DNA of 64,000 nt from Streptomyces formicae (GTDB taxonomy: Bacteria > Actinomycetota > Actinomycetes > Streptomycetales > Streptomycetaceae). Location of the stretch: assembly GCF_002556545.1 (NCBI RefSeq), contig NZ_CP022685.1:2666001-2730000 (forward strand), in the 5' to 3' direction. Made by a program: the position numbers and the translations under genes. Below are positions 41,814 to 50,713 of this stretch, piece after piece. The notes under the pieces are model-generated. The model saw only the letters and a program-made list of their open reading frames with translations, was not told where the DNA came from and made no database searches. Numbering within the stretch: position 1 is the stretch's first letter; every line of letters starts with the position of its first letter.

Positions 41814-42833
41814 GTGCGTATGCCGCGCTCACTCCGCATCGCAGGCGCGTGGGCCGCCGTACTCGCCCTCGGCCTCACGGGGTGCCAGACGTCGGACGGC
41901 AGCGGCGGCACGGGAGCGGAGAAGGCGCAGGCGAAAGCCGCCGCACCCGACCGCGTCGAGCCGTTGAAGACGCGGCCCGAGCCCGCACTGCCCGCCACCG
42001 TCACCTCCGCCGACGGACACGAGGTGACGGTGAGGGACACCAGCCGCATCGTGCCGCTCACCGGCAGCCTCAACGAGATCGTGTTCACCCTCGGACTCGG
42101 GAAGAACGTCGTGGCGCGCGACATCACCGCCACCTTCGACCAGGCGGAGAAGCTGCCGGTGGTGACACGTGCCCATGACGTCTCGGCGGAGAGCGTGCTC
42201 TCCCTCAGGCCGACCGTCGTCCTCGCGGACACCACCACCGGGCCCGCCGAGGCCGTCGACCAGATCCGTGACGCGGGCATCCCGCTCGTCGTGTTCGACC
42301 CGGCCAAGGGCCTCGGCGACGTGAGCCCGCGGATCGCGGCGGTGGCCAAGGCCCTGGGCGTCGAGAAGTCGGGCGCCGAGCTGACGAGGCGTACGGAGCG
42401 GCGGATCGCGGCAGTCCGCGAGGACATCCCCGCCGACAAGGGCGCGAAGAAGCCGCGGGTCGCCTTCCTCTATCTGCGCGGCTCGGCCTCCGTCTATCTG
42501 CTCGGCGGCCGTGCGTCCGGGGCGAGTTCGCTCCTGGAGGCGGCGGGCGCGGTCGACGCGGGCAAGGAGTCGGGGCTGAAGAAGGACTTCACCGCGATCA
42601 CCAGTGAGGCACTCGCCAAGGCCGCGCCCGACGCGATCCTGGTCATGCGGAAGGGGCTCGACTCGGTGGACGGCGTGGACGGGCTCCTCAAGGTCCCGGG
42701 CGTCGCGGAGACCCCCGCGGGCCTGGACCGGCGCATCGTCTCGATCGACGACGGGGTCCTCCTCAACTACGGGCCGCGCACCGACCAGGTCCTCAAGTCC
42801 CTGGTGGACCAGCTCTACGGGGGCGGCGAGTGA
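41814..42833 (+). CDS. hmuT: Haem ABC transporter substrate-binding lipoprotein
   Basis: A 339-residue lipoprotein. The signal sequence ends in the lipobox LTGC with Cys24. The mature part is a cluster A-type (FecB/TroA fold) binding protein with two lobes joined by a long helix. Typical features are LTGSLNEIVFTLGLGKNVVARD, HDVSAESVLSLRPTVVLAD and VAFLYLRGSASVYLLG. The genomic setting between HtaA proteins and haem oxygenase argues for haem over siderophore. GTG at 41814 is used here; an ATG two codons later is an alternative. It overlaps hmuU by 4 bp. Confidence 0.85.
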   Translation: MRMPRSLRIAGAWAAVLALGLTGCQTSDGSGGTGAEKAQAKAAAPDRVEPLKTRPEPALPATVTSADGHEVTVRDTSRIVPLTGSLNEIVFTLGLGKNVVARDITATFDQAEKLPVVTRAHDVSAESVLSLRPTVVLADTTTGPAEAVDQIRDAGIPLVVFDPAKGLGDVSPRIAAVAKALGVEKSGAELTRRTERRIAAVREDIPADKGAKKPRVAFLYLRGSASVYLLGGRASGASSLLEAAGAVDAGKESGLKKDFTAITSEALAKAAPDAILVMRKGLDSVDGVDGLLKVPGVAETPAGLDRRIVSIDDGVLLNYGPRTDQVLKSLVDQLYGGGE

Positions 42834-43924
42834 GCGTCCTGACCCGAGCCGCCGACGCCGAGGCGCCCGCGCCGCCCGAGGGCGCCCCACGGCGCCGTCG
42901 CGGCGCCGCGCTCCCGCTGACCGTGGGGCTCGTGGCCGCCCTCGTACTCCTCTGTCTCATCTCCGCGGGCACCGGCGCCTACCGCATCCCGCTCGGCGAC
43001 GTGCTCGGCTCCGTGCAGCACCGGATCGGGCTCGGCGGGGCCGCGCTCGACCGGGTCGGCGAGAGCGTGCTGTGGAACGTGCGGCTTCCGCGCGTCGTGC
43101 TCGCGCTGCTCGTCGGCGCCTCGCTCGGCTGCGCGGGCGCCCTGATGCAGGGCGTGTTCGGCAATCCGCTGGCCGAGCCCGGCGTGATCGGGATCTCCTC
43201 GGGCGCGGCGGTCGGCGCGGTCGCCTCCATCGCGCTCGGCCTCAGCTTCTTCGGCAACTGGACCATCACCGTCTGCGCGTTCGTCGCCGGGCTCGCGACC
43301 GTCCTGCTCGTGTACGCGATGGCACGCGAGGGCGGCCGTACGGAAGTCGTCACGCTGATCCTCACCGGCATCGCCGTGAACGCGTTCGCGGGCGCGCTCA
43401 TCGGCCTGTGCGTCTTCTTCGCGGACAACGCGCAGATCAGCCAGATCACCTTCTGGCAGCTCGGCTCGCTCGCGCAGGCGACCTGGCCCAAGGTGCTCGC
43501 GGTGCTGCCGTGCGCGCTGCTCGGGCTCGCCGTCGCACCCTTCTCCGCGCGGAAGCTGGACCTGCTCGCGCTCGGCGAGCGGCCCGCGCGGCACCTGGGC
43601 GTGGACGTGGAGCGGCTGCGGCTCGTGCTCGTCCTCGTGGTGGCCCTGCTGACCGCGGCCGCGGTGGCCGTCGCCGGGATCATCACCTTCGTCGGCCTCC
43701 TCGTGCCGCACCTGTTGCGGATGGCCGCAGGCCCCGGGCACCGCTTCCTCGTGCCCGGGAGCGCGCTCGGCGGAGCGCTGGTCCTGGTCGCGGCCGATCT
43801 GGCCGCGCGCACCGTGGCCGCGCCCGCCGAGCTGCCGCTCGGCGTGCTGACCGCCCTCTTCGGCAGCCCGTTCTTCTTCTGGCTGCTGCGCAGGACCCGT
43901 CGCAAGCAAGGTGGTTGGGCATGA
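42830..43924 (+). CDS. hmuU: Haem ABC transporter permease (FecCD family)
   Basis: A 364-residue permease with about ten helices in the BtuC/FecCD fold. Diagnostic segments are RLPRVVLALLVGASLGCAGALMQGVFGNPLAEPGVIG-type sequence near residue 85 and GIITFVGLLVPHLLRMAAGPGHR near 285, which includes the ATPase-coupling loop. GTG at 42830 overlaps the hmuT stop, and its own stop overlaps hmuV (ATGA), so the three subunits are coupled. It moves haem across the inner membrane. Confidence 0.9.
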   Translation: MSVLTRAADAEAPAPPEGAPRRRRGAALPLTVGLVAALVLLCLISAGTGAYRIPLGDVLGSVQHRIGLGGAALDRVGESVLWNVRLPRVVLALLVGASLGCAGALMQGVFGNPLAEPGVIGISSGAAVGAVASIALGLSFFGNWTITVCAFVAGLATVLLVYAMAREGGRTEVVTLILTGIAVNAFAGALIGLCVFFADNAQISQITFWQLGSLAQATWPKVLAVLPCALLGLAVAPFSARKLDLLALGERPARHLGVDVERLRLVLVLVVALLTAAAVAVAGIITFVGLLVPHLLRMAAGPGHRFLVPGSALGGALVLVAADLAARTVAAPAELPLGVLTALFGSPFFFWLLRRTRRKQGGWA

Positions 43925-44778
43925 TCGGGCAGTGGGGCAGGCGGCTCTTCGCGGGGCGGGAGCGCGCCCTTCCGGGCCCGAGCGCGCCGGGCGACGTGCT
44001 CGCCGCCGCCGAAGGACTGCGGGTGCGGCTCGGCGGGCGCGAGGTGCTCGGCGGGGTCTCGCTCGCCGCGCGCTCCGGCGAGGTGCTCGCCCTGGTCGGC
44101 CCCAACGGCGCGGGGAAGTCGACCCTGCTGGCCGCGCTCGCCGCCGACCTGCCCGCGGCCGAGGGTGTCGTCCGGATCTGCGGGAGACCGGCCCCCGAGT
44201 GGCCCGCGGCCGAACTCGCCCTTCGCCGCGCGGTGTTGCCGCAGTCCGCCGCGCTCTCCTTCCCCTTCCCCGTCGAGGACGTCGTCCGGATGGGCCGCGC
44301 GCCCTGGGCGGGGACGCGGCTCGCCGATGACGACGACGGGATCGTGCGCGAGTCGATGGCGGCCACCGAGGTGGGCGACTTCGCCGTCCGTCCCTTCTCC
44401 GCGCTCAGCGGCGGCGAGCGGGCCAGGGTCGCGCTCGCCAGGGTGCTCGCCCAGCGCGCCCCGCTGCTGCTGCTCGACGAGCCGACGGCCGCGCTCGACC
44501 TGCGCCACCAGGAGCTGGTCCTGCGGATCTGCCGGGAGCGGGCGGCCGAGGGGGACGCGGTCGTGGTGGTCCTGCACGACCTGGGGCTCGCGGCGGCGTA
44601 CGCGGACCGGGTCGCGGTGCTGCGCGCGGGGTGCGTCGCGGCCGAGGGCGCGCCCGCCGAGGTGTTCGAGGAGGAGCTGCTCAGCGAGGTGTACCGGCAG
44701 CCGGTGGAGGTCTTCCCGCACCCGCGCACCGGCGCCCCCGTGGTCGCCCCGCTCAGGGGCCCGGAACTCCCTGCTTGA
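43921..44778 (+). CDS. hmuV: Haem ABC transporter ATP-binding protein
   Basis: A 285-residue ATPase. Walker A is GPNGAGKST, the signature ALSGGERARVALARVLAQ, Walker B LLLLDEPTAALD and the switch His in VVLHDLGLAA. The Q-loop is VLPQSAALSFPFPVEDVV, which fits HmuV-type proteins. It has an N-terminal extension of about 30 residues before the first strand. ATG at 43921 overlaps the permease stop. It completes HmuTUV, after which the iron boxes of efeO follow. Confidence 0.9.
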   Translation: MIGQWGRRLFAGRERALPGPSAPGDVLAAAEGLRVRLGGREVLGGVSLAARSGEVLALVGPNGAGKSTLLAALAADLPAAEGVVRICGRPAPEWPAAELALRRAVLPQSAALSFPFPVEDVVRMGRAPWAGTRLADDDDGIVRESMAATEVGDFAVRPFSALSGGERARVALARVLAQRAPLLLLDEPTAALDLRHQELVLRICRERAAEGDAVVVVLHDLGLAAAYADRVAVLRAGCVAAEGAPAEVFEEELLSEVYRQPVEVFPHPRTGAPVVAPLRGPELPA

Positions 44779-44880
44779 CCTTTGCTTTGCCTGGTCATGG
44801 GCGACTCATCAAGCCCTTGTGATCGGTTTGTGAGCGCGGGTGAAGCGTGAGAGCTGAATCACGGAACAGGCGGGTATCAC

Positions 44881-44914
44881 CGAGGTAAGGCTCAGTTAAG
44901 TTAGGTCCGCCTCA
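44881..44914 (+). promoter_or_regulatory. Two overlapping iron-box-like sites before efeO
   Basis: CGAGGTAAGGCTCAGTTAA (44881-44899) matches 14 of 19 positions of the iron-box consensus, and TTAAGTTAGGTCCGCCTCA (44896-44914) about 13 of 19. The two overlap by 4 bp, a 15-bp offset. They lie 51 to 85 bp before the efeO start and suggest cooperative binding of two repressor dimers. Confidence 0.6.
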
Positions 44915-44965
44915 CCGGCCTGCGGTGGGGTCTGCGCCCGTCCTTGAACCGCCTTGGAGCCCTCT

Positions 44966-46141
44966 ATGCGACCCGTGCGACCCGCCCGCGTCTCCGTCGT
45001 CACCGCCGTCGCCACCGCGGCGGCCCTGACCGCCGTCACCGGCTGCACGGAGAAGAGCGACGCCAAGAGCGGCGGGGCGAACAGCGTCAGCGTGATCGCC
45101 ACCGACGACAAGTGCGACGTCTCCAAGAAGAAGCTCTCCGCCGGTCACGTCGAGCTGGCCATCGAGAACAAGGGCTCCAAGGTCACCGAGGTCTACATCC
45201 TCTTCCCCGACGACCGCATCGTCAGCGAGCGCGAGAACATCGGCCCCGGCACCAAGCAGAAGCTGACCGCCGAGGTGAAGGCGGGGTCGTACGAGATCGC
45301 CTGCAAGCCCGGCATGAAGGGCGACGGCATCCGCCAGGAGGTCACCGTCACCGGCGGCACCAAGACCGCCAAGCGCGACCCGCGCCTGGACAAGGCCGTC
45401 GCCGAGTACCGCGCCTACGCACAGGCGCAGGCCGACGAGACGCTGCCGAAGACGAAGACGTTCACCGACGCCGTGCGCAAGGGCGACCTGGCGGCGGCGA
45501 AGAAGGCGTACGCCCTCTCGCGCATCGGCTGGGAGCGCACCGAGCCGGTCGCCGAGTCCTTCGGCGACATCGACCCGAAGGTCGACGTGCGCGAGGACGG
45601 TCTTGAGGAGGGCCAGGACGTGGAGAAGGACTGGACGGGCTGGCACCGTCTGGAGCGCGCCCTGTGGAAGGACAAGAAGATCGGCAAGCGCGAGAAGGCG
45701 CTCGCCACCCAGCTCGACAAGGACCTCCTGGACTGGCAGAAGCGGGTCGGCAAGGCCGTGATCACCCCGACCTCCATGGCCAACGGCGCCAAGGAGCTCC
45801 TGGACGAGGTCGCCACCGGCAAGGTCACCGGCGAGGAGGAGCGCTACTCGCACACCGACCTGGTCGACTTCAAGGCCAACGTCGAGGGCGCGGAGAAGTC
45901 CTACGAGCTGCTCAAGCCCGTCGCCGCCGAGAACGACCCGAAGCTCGCCAAGGAGCTCGACAAGCAGTTCGCGGCCCTGAGCAAGCTCCTGGACAAGCAC
46001 CGCGAGGGCGGCGCCGACTCCTACGAGTTCACCTCGTACGACAAGGTCGGCAAGGCGGACCGCAAGGAACTGCAGGACGGCGTCAACGCGCTCGCGGAGC
46101 CGCTGTCGAAGCTGGCGGCGGCCGTCGCCAAGTCCAAGTAG
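44966..46141 (+). CDS. efeO: EfeO iron uptake lipoprotein (cupredoxin plus imelysin domains)
   Basis: A 391-residue exported protein. The signal ends in the lipobox VTGC with Cys27. A short cupredoxin-like domain (about 40-125, KCDVSKKKLSAGHVELAIEN) is joined to an M75/imelysin helical domain (about 140-390) carrying the GWHRLERALW motif, whose HxxE is the proposed metal site. It is thought to bind iron and hand it to the EfeU permease. ATG at 44966 follows GGAG at 7 nt. First gene of an efeO-efeB-efeU operon. Confidence 0.9.
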   Translation: MRPVRPARVSVVTAVATAAALTAVTGCTEKSDAKSGGANSVSVIATDDKCDVSKKKLSAGHVELAIENKGSKVTEVYILFPDDRIVSERENIGPGTKQKLTAEVKAGSYEIACKPGMKGDGIRQEVTVTGGTKTAKRDPRLDKAVAEYRAYAQAQADETLPKTKTFTDAVRKGDLAAAKKAYALSRIGWERTEPVAESFGDIDPKVDVREDGLEEGQDVEKDWTGWHRLERALWKDKKIGKREKALATQLDKDLLDWQKRVGKAVITPTSMANGAKELLDEVATGKVTGEEERYSHTDLVDFKANVEGAEKSYELLKPVAAENDPKLAKELDKQFAALSKLLDKHREGGADSYEFTSYDKVGKADRKELQDGVNALAEPLSKLAAAVAKSK

Positions 46142-46156
46142 CGGCAAGGGGGAACG

Positions 46157-47452
46157 ATGGCTGAGATCACCACAAACGAGCCGGGGACCGCGCCCGAAGC
46201 GGCCACCGCCGAGGGCAACTCCCCCGCGCCGTCCAGACGTGCACTGCTCGCCTTCGGCGGCGCCGGGCTCGCGCTCGGCGCGGCCGCGGCGGGCGGCGCG
46301 GTGGCGATGGTCCGCACCGGCGACGAGGTGGCGCCCGCCGCCGAATCGGGGGCGGCCGTCGCCTTCCACGGCGCGCACCAGGCAGGCATCGCGACCGCGG
46401 TCCAGGACCGGCTCCACTTCGCGGCGTTCGACGTGAAGACGGACGACCGCGAGGAGTTCGTCCAGCTCCTCAAGGACTGGACGAAGGCCGCGGCGCGGAT
46501 GACCGAGGGGCACGCGATCGGCGAGGGCGCGTACGGCGGGCTCGCCGAGGCGCCGCCGGACGACACCGGCGAGGCGCTCGGCCTCAAGCCGTCCCGGCTC
46601 ACCCTGACGATCGGCTTCGGGCCCTCCCTGTTCGAGAAGTTCGGGCTCGGCGACAAGCGGCCCGACGCCCTGGTGGACCTCCCCAAGTTCCCCGGCGACA
46701 ACCTCGACAAGGCGCGCAGCGGCGGCGACCTGTGCGTGCAGGCGTGCGCGGACGACCCGCAGGTCGCGGTGCACGCCATCCGCAACCTCGCGCGCATCGG
46801 CTTCGGCAAGGTCGCCGTGCGCTGGTCCCAGCTGGGCTTCGGCAAGACCTCGTCGACGACGCCGGGCGCGCAGACCCCTCGTAACCTCTTCGGTTTCAAG
46901 GACGGCACGCGCAACGTCTCCGGCGACGACTCGGCGCGCCTCGACGAGCACGTGTGGGTCGGTGAGAAGGACGGTCCCGGCTGGATGACGGGCGGCTCCT
47001 ACCTGGTGGCGCGCCGCATCCGGATGAACATCGAGACCTGGGACCGCACGCCGCTCGGCGAGCAGGAGGACATCTTCGGCCGCGACAAGGGCGAGGGCGC
47101 CCCGGTCGGCAAGGCCAAGGAGCACGACGAGCCGTTCCTGAAGGCGATGAAGCCCACCGCGCACGTCCGCGTCGCGCACCCCGACGCCAACCACGGGGCG
47201 ACGATCCTGCGCCGGGGCTACTCCTTCACGGACGGCACCGACGGCCTGGGCCGCCTGGACGCGGGCCTGTTCTTCCTCGCGTACCAGCGGGACGTCCGCA
47301 AGGGCTTCATCCCGGTGCAGCGCAACCTGGCGCGTTCCGACGCGCTCAACGAGTACATCCAGCACGTGGGTTCCGCGGTCTTCGCGGTCCCGCCGGGCGT
47401 CCGCGGCAAGGACGACTGGTGGGGCAGGGGCCTGTTCACCCGGGAGGCGTGA
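46157..47452 (+). CDS. efeB: EfeB, Tat-exported DyP-type haem peroxidase (deferrochelatase)
   Basis: A 431-residue protein with a Tat signal (PSRRALLAFGGAGLALG near residues 25-42). The DyP-family core carries GFKDGTRN, whose Asp is the distal acid, and later VRVAHPDANHGATILRRGYSF with the proximal His. EfeB is proposed to oxidise Fe(II) or to take iron from haem outside the membrane. Its place beside a haem uptake system is therefore notable. It starts 15 bp after efeO with a GGGGGA upstream. Confidence 0.9.
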   Translation: MAEITTNEPGTAPEAATAEGNSPAPSRRALLAFGGAGLALGAAAAGGAVAMVRTGDEVAPAAESGAAVAFHGAHQAGIATAVQDRLHFAAFDVKTDDREEFVQLLKDWTKAAARMTEGHAIGEGAYGGLAEAPPDDTGEALGLKPSRLTLTIGFGPSLFEKFGLGDKRPDALVDLPKFPGDNLDKARSGGDLCVQACADDPQVAVHAIRNLARIGFGKVAVRWSQLGFGKTSSTTPGAQTPRNLFGFKDGTRNVSGDDSARLDEHVWVGEKDGPGWMTGGSYLVARRIRMNIETWDRTPLGEQEDIFGRDKGEGAPVGKAKEHDEPFLKAMKPTAHVRVAHPDANHGATILRRGYSFTDGTDGLGRLDAGLFFLAYQRDVRKGFIPVQRNLARSDALNEYIQHVGSAVFAVPPGVRGKDDWWGRGLFTREA

Positions 47453-47456
47453 GCCG

Positions 47457-48314
47457 ATGTTCGGCAACTATCTGATCGGCCTGCGCGAGGGCCTGGAGGC
47501 CAGCCTGGTCGTCTGCATCCTCATCGCGTACCTGGTGAAGACCGGGCGGCGGGACGCGCTCGTGCCCATCTGGGTCGGCATCGGCGTCGCGGTGGCGCTG
47601 GCGCTCGGCTTCGGCTGCGCGCTGACCTTCGGCTCGCAGGAGCTGACGTTCGAGGCGCAGGAGGCGCTCGGCGGCTCCCTGTCGATCGTCGCGGTGGGCC
47701 TGGTGACGTGGATGGTCTTCTGGATGCGGCGCACGGCGCGGCACTTGAAGGCCGAGCTGGGCGCCAAGCTGGACGCGGCCCTGCAGATGGGCACGGCCGC
47801 GCTGGTGGCGACCGCGTTCCTCGCGGTGGGCCGGGAGGGCCTGGAGACGGCCCTGTTCGTCTGGGCGTCGGTGCGCGCCTCCAGCGACGGCTCGCACGCG
47901 CCGCTGATCGGCGTGATCCTGGGGCTGCTGACCGCGGTCGCGCTCGGCTGGCTCTTCTACAAGGGCACGGTCCGCATCAACCTCGCGAAGTTCTTCACCT
48001 GGACCGGCGCGATGCTGGTCGTGGTGGCGGCGGGCGTCCTCGCGTACGGCGTGCACGACCTCCAGGAGGCGGAGTTCATCGGCGGCCTGCGGGACAAGGC
48101 GTTCGACATCAGCGCGACGATCCCGCCGGACAGTTGGTACGGCACGCTCCTCAAGGGCGTCTTCAACTTCCAGCCCGATCCGACGGTGTTGCAGGTCGTC
48201 GTCTGGCTCCTCTACCTGGTGCCGACGCTGGCGTTCTTCTTCGCGCCGACGCGGCGGGCGGCCCGTGACAAGGCTCCCGCGCCGGAGAAGGCAACGGTTC
48301 CGGAACAGGGCTGA
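47457..48314 (+). CDS. efeU: EfeU iron permease (FTR1/OFeT family)
   Basis: A 285-residue permease with seven predicted helices. The two REGLE iron motifs are REGLEASLV in helix one and GREGLETALFVW in helix four. EAQEALGGSLSIVAVGLVTWMVFWM is also typical. It should carry ferric iron inward, using EfeO and EfeB outside. It starts 4 bp after efeB. The gene order O-B-U differs from the U-O-B order of enteric bacteria but is common in actinomycetes. Confidence 0.92.
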   Translation: MFGNYLIGLREGLEASLVVCILIAYLVKTGRRDALVPIWVGIGVAVALALGFGCALTFGSQELTFEAQEALGGSLSIVAVGLVTWMVFWMRRTARHLKAELGAKLDAALQMGTAALVATAFLAVGREGLETALFVWASVRASSDGSHAPLIGVILGLLTAVALGWLFYKGTVRINLAKFFTWTGAMLVVVAAGVLAYGVHDLQEAEFIGGLRDKAFDISATIPPDSWYGTLLKGVFNFQPDPTVLQVVVWLLYLVPTLAFFFAPTRRAARDKAPAPEKATVPEQG

Positions 48315-48392
48315 CCCCGCCTGTCCCGGCCCGAACTCCCGTGCCTATGATCGCCGTTCATCAACCGATCAACCAATCACGAGGGACATTTC

Positions 48393-48734
48393 ATGCGTAG
48401 TTCCCGTCTCGGGAAAACCCTGGCCACGGTGACCGCCGCCACGGCCATGGCGCTCGGCGGCACGCTGATGACGGCGACCGGCGCGTCGGCCGTCGGCGGC
48501 TCCGCCTGCTCGGTGAACATCAAGAACAAGCAGATGATCGCCAGTTCGTTCGGCGCCCAGACGTGGACCGGGCCGGGTTCCAGCTACACCAAGAAGAAGA
48601 AGCTGTCGTCCTTCGAGGGCTTCTACGCCCGCTGCTACAAGAAGAACAGCCACGGCAACAAGTGGTACTACGGCGACCCCAACGGCACGAGCTACCGCGC
48701 CTGGGTCTACGAGGGGAACCTGCAAACCCCCTGA
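48393..48734 (+). CDS. Small secreted protein with SH3-like features
   Basis: A 113-residue protein with a signal peptide (about 1-33, ending TGASA). The mature 80 residues contain two Cys (SACSVN and ARCYKK) that could form a disulfide, a Lys-rich turn (YTKKKKLSSFEGFY) and WYYGDPNGTSYRAWVYEGNL. This resembles bacterial SH3-like domains of small Streptomyces exoproteins. No enzymatic motif. ATG at 48393 follows GAGGGA. Confidence 0.7.
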   Translation: MRSSRLGKTLATVTAATAMALGGTLMTATGASAVGGSACSVNIKNKQMIASSFGAQTWTGPGSSYTKKKKLSSFEGFYARCYKKNSHGNKWYYGDPNGTSYRAWVYEGNLQTP

Positions 48735-48811
48735 GTTCGGACCTCCTGGCCACGCCCCTTCCCGGCCCCGGTAGGGTTCGGCCCCGGGAAGGGGTAGGTG
48801 AGGACATTCCG

Positions 48812-49798
48812 ATGAGCAAGGTTCGCAGGGTTCGCGGTCTCAATCGGCCTCTCATGGCGTCGGCGGCGGTGTCGGCCCTCGCGCTGACGGCGAGCGGATG
48901 CGTGACCGTGCACGGCGAGCGCGAGGTCGTGCCCTCCGCCACCAAGTCCGAGGCCGCCAAGGCCCTCGATGACTTCCTCACCGCGTACAACAAGGCGGAC
49001 AAGGCGTACGATCCGGCCCTCGACGCCGCCCGGATCACCGGCCCCCTCGGCGCCATCAACCAGGCGGGCCTGAAGTCGCGCGGCGTCCAGCACCCCGGCG
49101 GCAACCCCGGCGCGGTGCCGCTGGAACTGACGGACGTGAAGTACTCGATCCCGAAGAAGGCCGGCTGGCCGCGCTGGTTCCTCGCCGACTCCAAGGCCAC
49201 CCGCCGCTCGGACCTGCGCTGGCTGTGGGTCTTCACCAAGAGCGGCCCCGACGAGCTGTGGCGCGCGACGTACCTGAACCTGGTCTCGCCGCAGAAGATG
49301 CCCGAGCTGAAGAAGGACGAGGACGGCTGGGCGCAGCCGGTGACGACGGGCGCGAAGGACCTCGCGCTCGCGCCGTCCGACCTCGGCAAGGAGTACACGT
49401 CGTACCTGAAGTCCGGCGGCGACGCCTTCGCGCCGGGCGACCACACGTCGCGCTGGAAGGCGTTCCGCGACCGGAACTCCCAGCGGGCGGGCCTCGCCGT
49501 GCAGTACATCGACGAGCCGCAGAACGGCGGCACGTTCGCGCCGCTGGGGCTGCGCACCGAGGACGGCGGCGCGCTGGTGTTCTTCGCCACCCGCCACTAC
49601 GAGCGGCAGACCGCGTCCAAGGGGCTGAGCCCGAAGGTCGACGCGGACGCGAAGGCCCTGCTCAAGGGCGAGGTCAAGCAGTCACTGACGCTGAACAGGG
49701 CGTCCAACCAGGTCGTCGTGGACCCGAAGAAGTCGGGCGGCGAGAAGGTGGCGTTCCTCGGCCGCATCCAGGGGCTCACGGGGGCCCGGGGCGAGTAG
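48812..49798 (+). CDS. Putative lipoprotein, function unknown
   Basis: A 328-residue exported protein. The signal carries the lipobox TASGC with Cys30. The mature protein has a DFLTAYNKADKAYDP helix and alternating charged segments, without a motif that I recognise. The ATG at 48812 follows GGTGAGGA. Conserved-looking tracts are WPRWFLADSK and LVFFATRHYERQTA. Its place after a secreted-protein gene is not informative. Confidence 0.7.
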   Translation: MSKVRRVRGLNRPLMASAAVSALALTASGCVTVHGEREVVPSATKSEAAKALDDFLTAYNKADKAYDPALDAARITGPLGAINQAGLKSRGVQHPGGNPGAVPLELTDVKYSIPKKAGWPRWFLADSKATRRSDLRWLWVFTKSGPDELWRATYLNLVSPQKMPELKKDEDGWAQPVTTGAKDLALAPSDLGKEYTSYLKSGGDAFAPGDHTSRWKAFRDRNSQRAGLAVQYIDEPQNGGTFAPLGLRTEDGGALVFFATRHYERQTASKGLSPKVDADAKALLKGEVKQSLTLNRASNQVVVDPKKSGGEKVAFLGRIQGLTGARGE

Positions 49799-49819
49799 CG
49801 GCCCCGCGCCGGACCGCGC

Positions 49820-50545
49820 TCAGCGGCGCGAGGGCCAGGCGGCGACGTCGTCCTGCGGCTCGCCCGCGACCCTGGCGCACTCGTCGGTGAGCGTCTCCAG
49901 GAGCGTCAGCGGGTCCGGCAGCGGGTGCTCGGGGCCGCGCACCCAGCGCATGCCCAGGTCACCGGGGAGCCTGGCGGGCGGCACCAGGACGTACGAACCG
50001 CGGCAGTGCCAGCGCAGGCCGGGGTGCTCGTCCATCGTCTCGGGGTGGCAGTCCAGCTCGCAGGGCCACCACTCGTCCTCGTCCTCGGGGGTGCCGCGGG
50101 TGGCGGTGTGGAAGAGCATCCGGTCATCACCCGACTCGGCGACGGGACCGACCTCGATACCGGCGGCGAGCAGCCGTTCGAGGGCCACGCGCCCGGCGCT
50201 CAGCGGCACGTCGAGGACGTCGTGGACCATGCCGGTCGCGGTGATGAAGTTGGCCTGGGGCTGGTGGCGCGCCCACCGCTCGACCTGGCCCCGGTCGGTC
50301 GTGGACTGCGTCTGCCAGGCGAAGGAGACGGGGTGCCTGGCGGGCGTGGGACAGCCGATCCGGTCGCAGGAACATCGGTAGCCCGACGGGTAGGCGGCCG
50401 GTGCGAGCGGCAGTCCGGCCGCCGCGGCGGCGAGGAGCAGGTCCACGCGGGCCTGGTCGTCGGCCGTCGTGTCCTTGGGGCGGCGACGCAGCCACTGGGA
50501 AATCCTGCCCTGTACGCCGGACCGGCTACCGTACTCCGCGCCCAT
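49820..50545 (-). CDS. Prim-pol-like (bifunctional DNA primase/polymerase N-terminal) protein
   Basis: A 241-residue cytosolic protein. GLPLAPAAYPSGYRCSCDRIGCPTPARHPVSFAW is the usual opening of AEP prim-pol domains, where the Cys-rich loop may hold zinc. HDVLDVP could provide the metal-binding acidic pair, and GDDRMLFHTATRG is part of the fold. It lacks the helicase found in phage and plasmid versions, and no mobile element is visible nearby. Streptomyces chromosomes often carry such stand-alone copies of unknown role. Longer starts were not considered because ATG at 50545 precedes a reasonable N-terminus. Confidence 0.75.
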   Translation of the reverse strand: MGAEYGSRSGVQGRISQWLRRRPKDTTADDQARVDLLLAAAAAGLPLAPAAYPSGYRCSCDRIGCPTPARHPVSFAWQTQSTTDRGQVERWARHQPQANFITATGMVHDVLDVPLSAGRVALERLLAAGIEVGPVAESGDDRMLFHTATRGTPEDEDEWWPCELDCHPETMDEHPGLRWHCRGSYVLVPPARLPGDLGMRWVRGPEHPLPDPLTLLETLTDECARVAGEPQDDVAAWPSRR

Positions 50546-50713
50546 CTAGCCCCTCACCTCGCCGTTGTGCCGAAAGCATGACCCATGGTCCCACCATCCT
50601 GCGCCCCGGGGGGCCGGAGCCCACATCCGGGGTACCTGGGGTGATCCAAGGCGCCGGACTGCTTCGCGCGTCATTGCGTACTAAGAGGGGATTTACCCCC
50701 CTACGGTGTCGCC

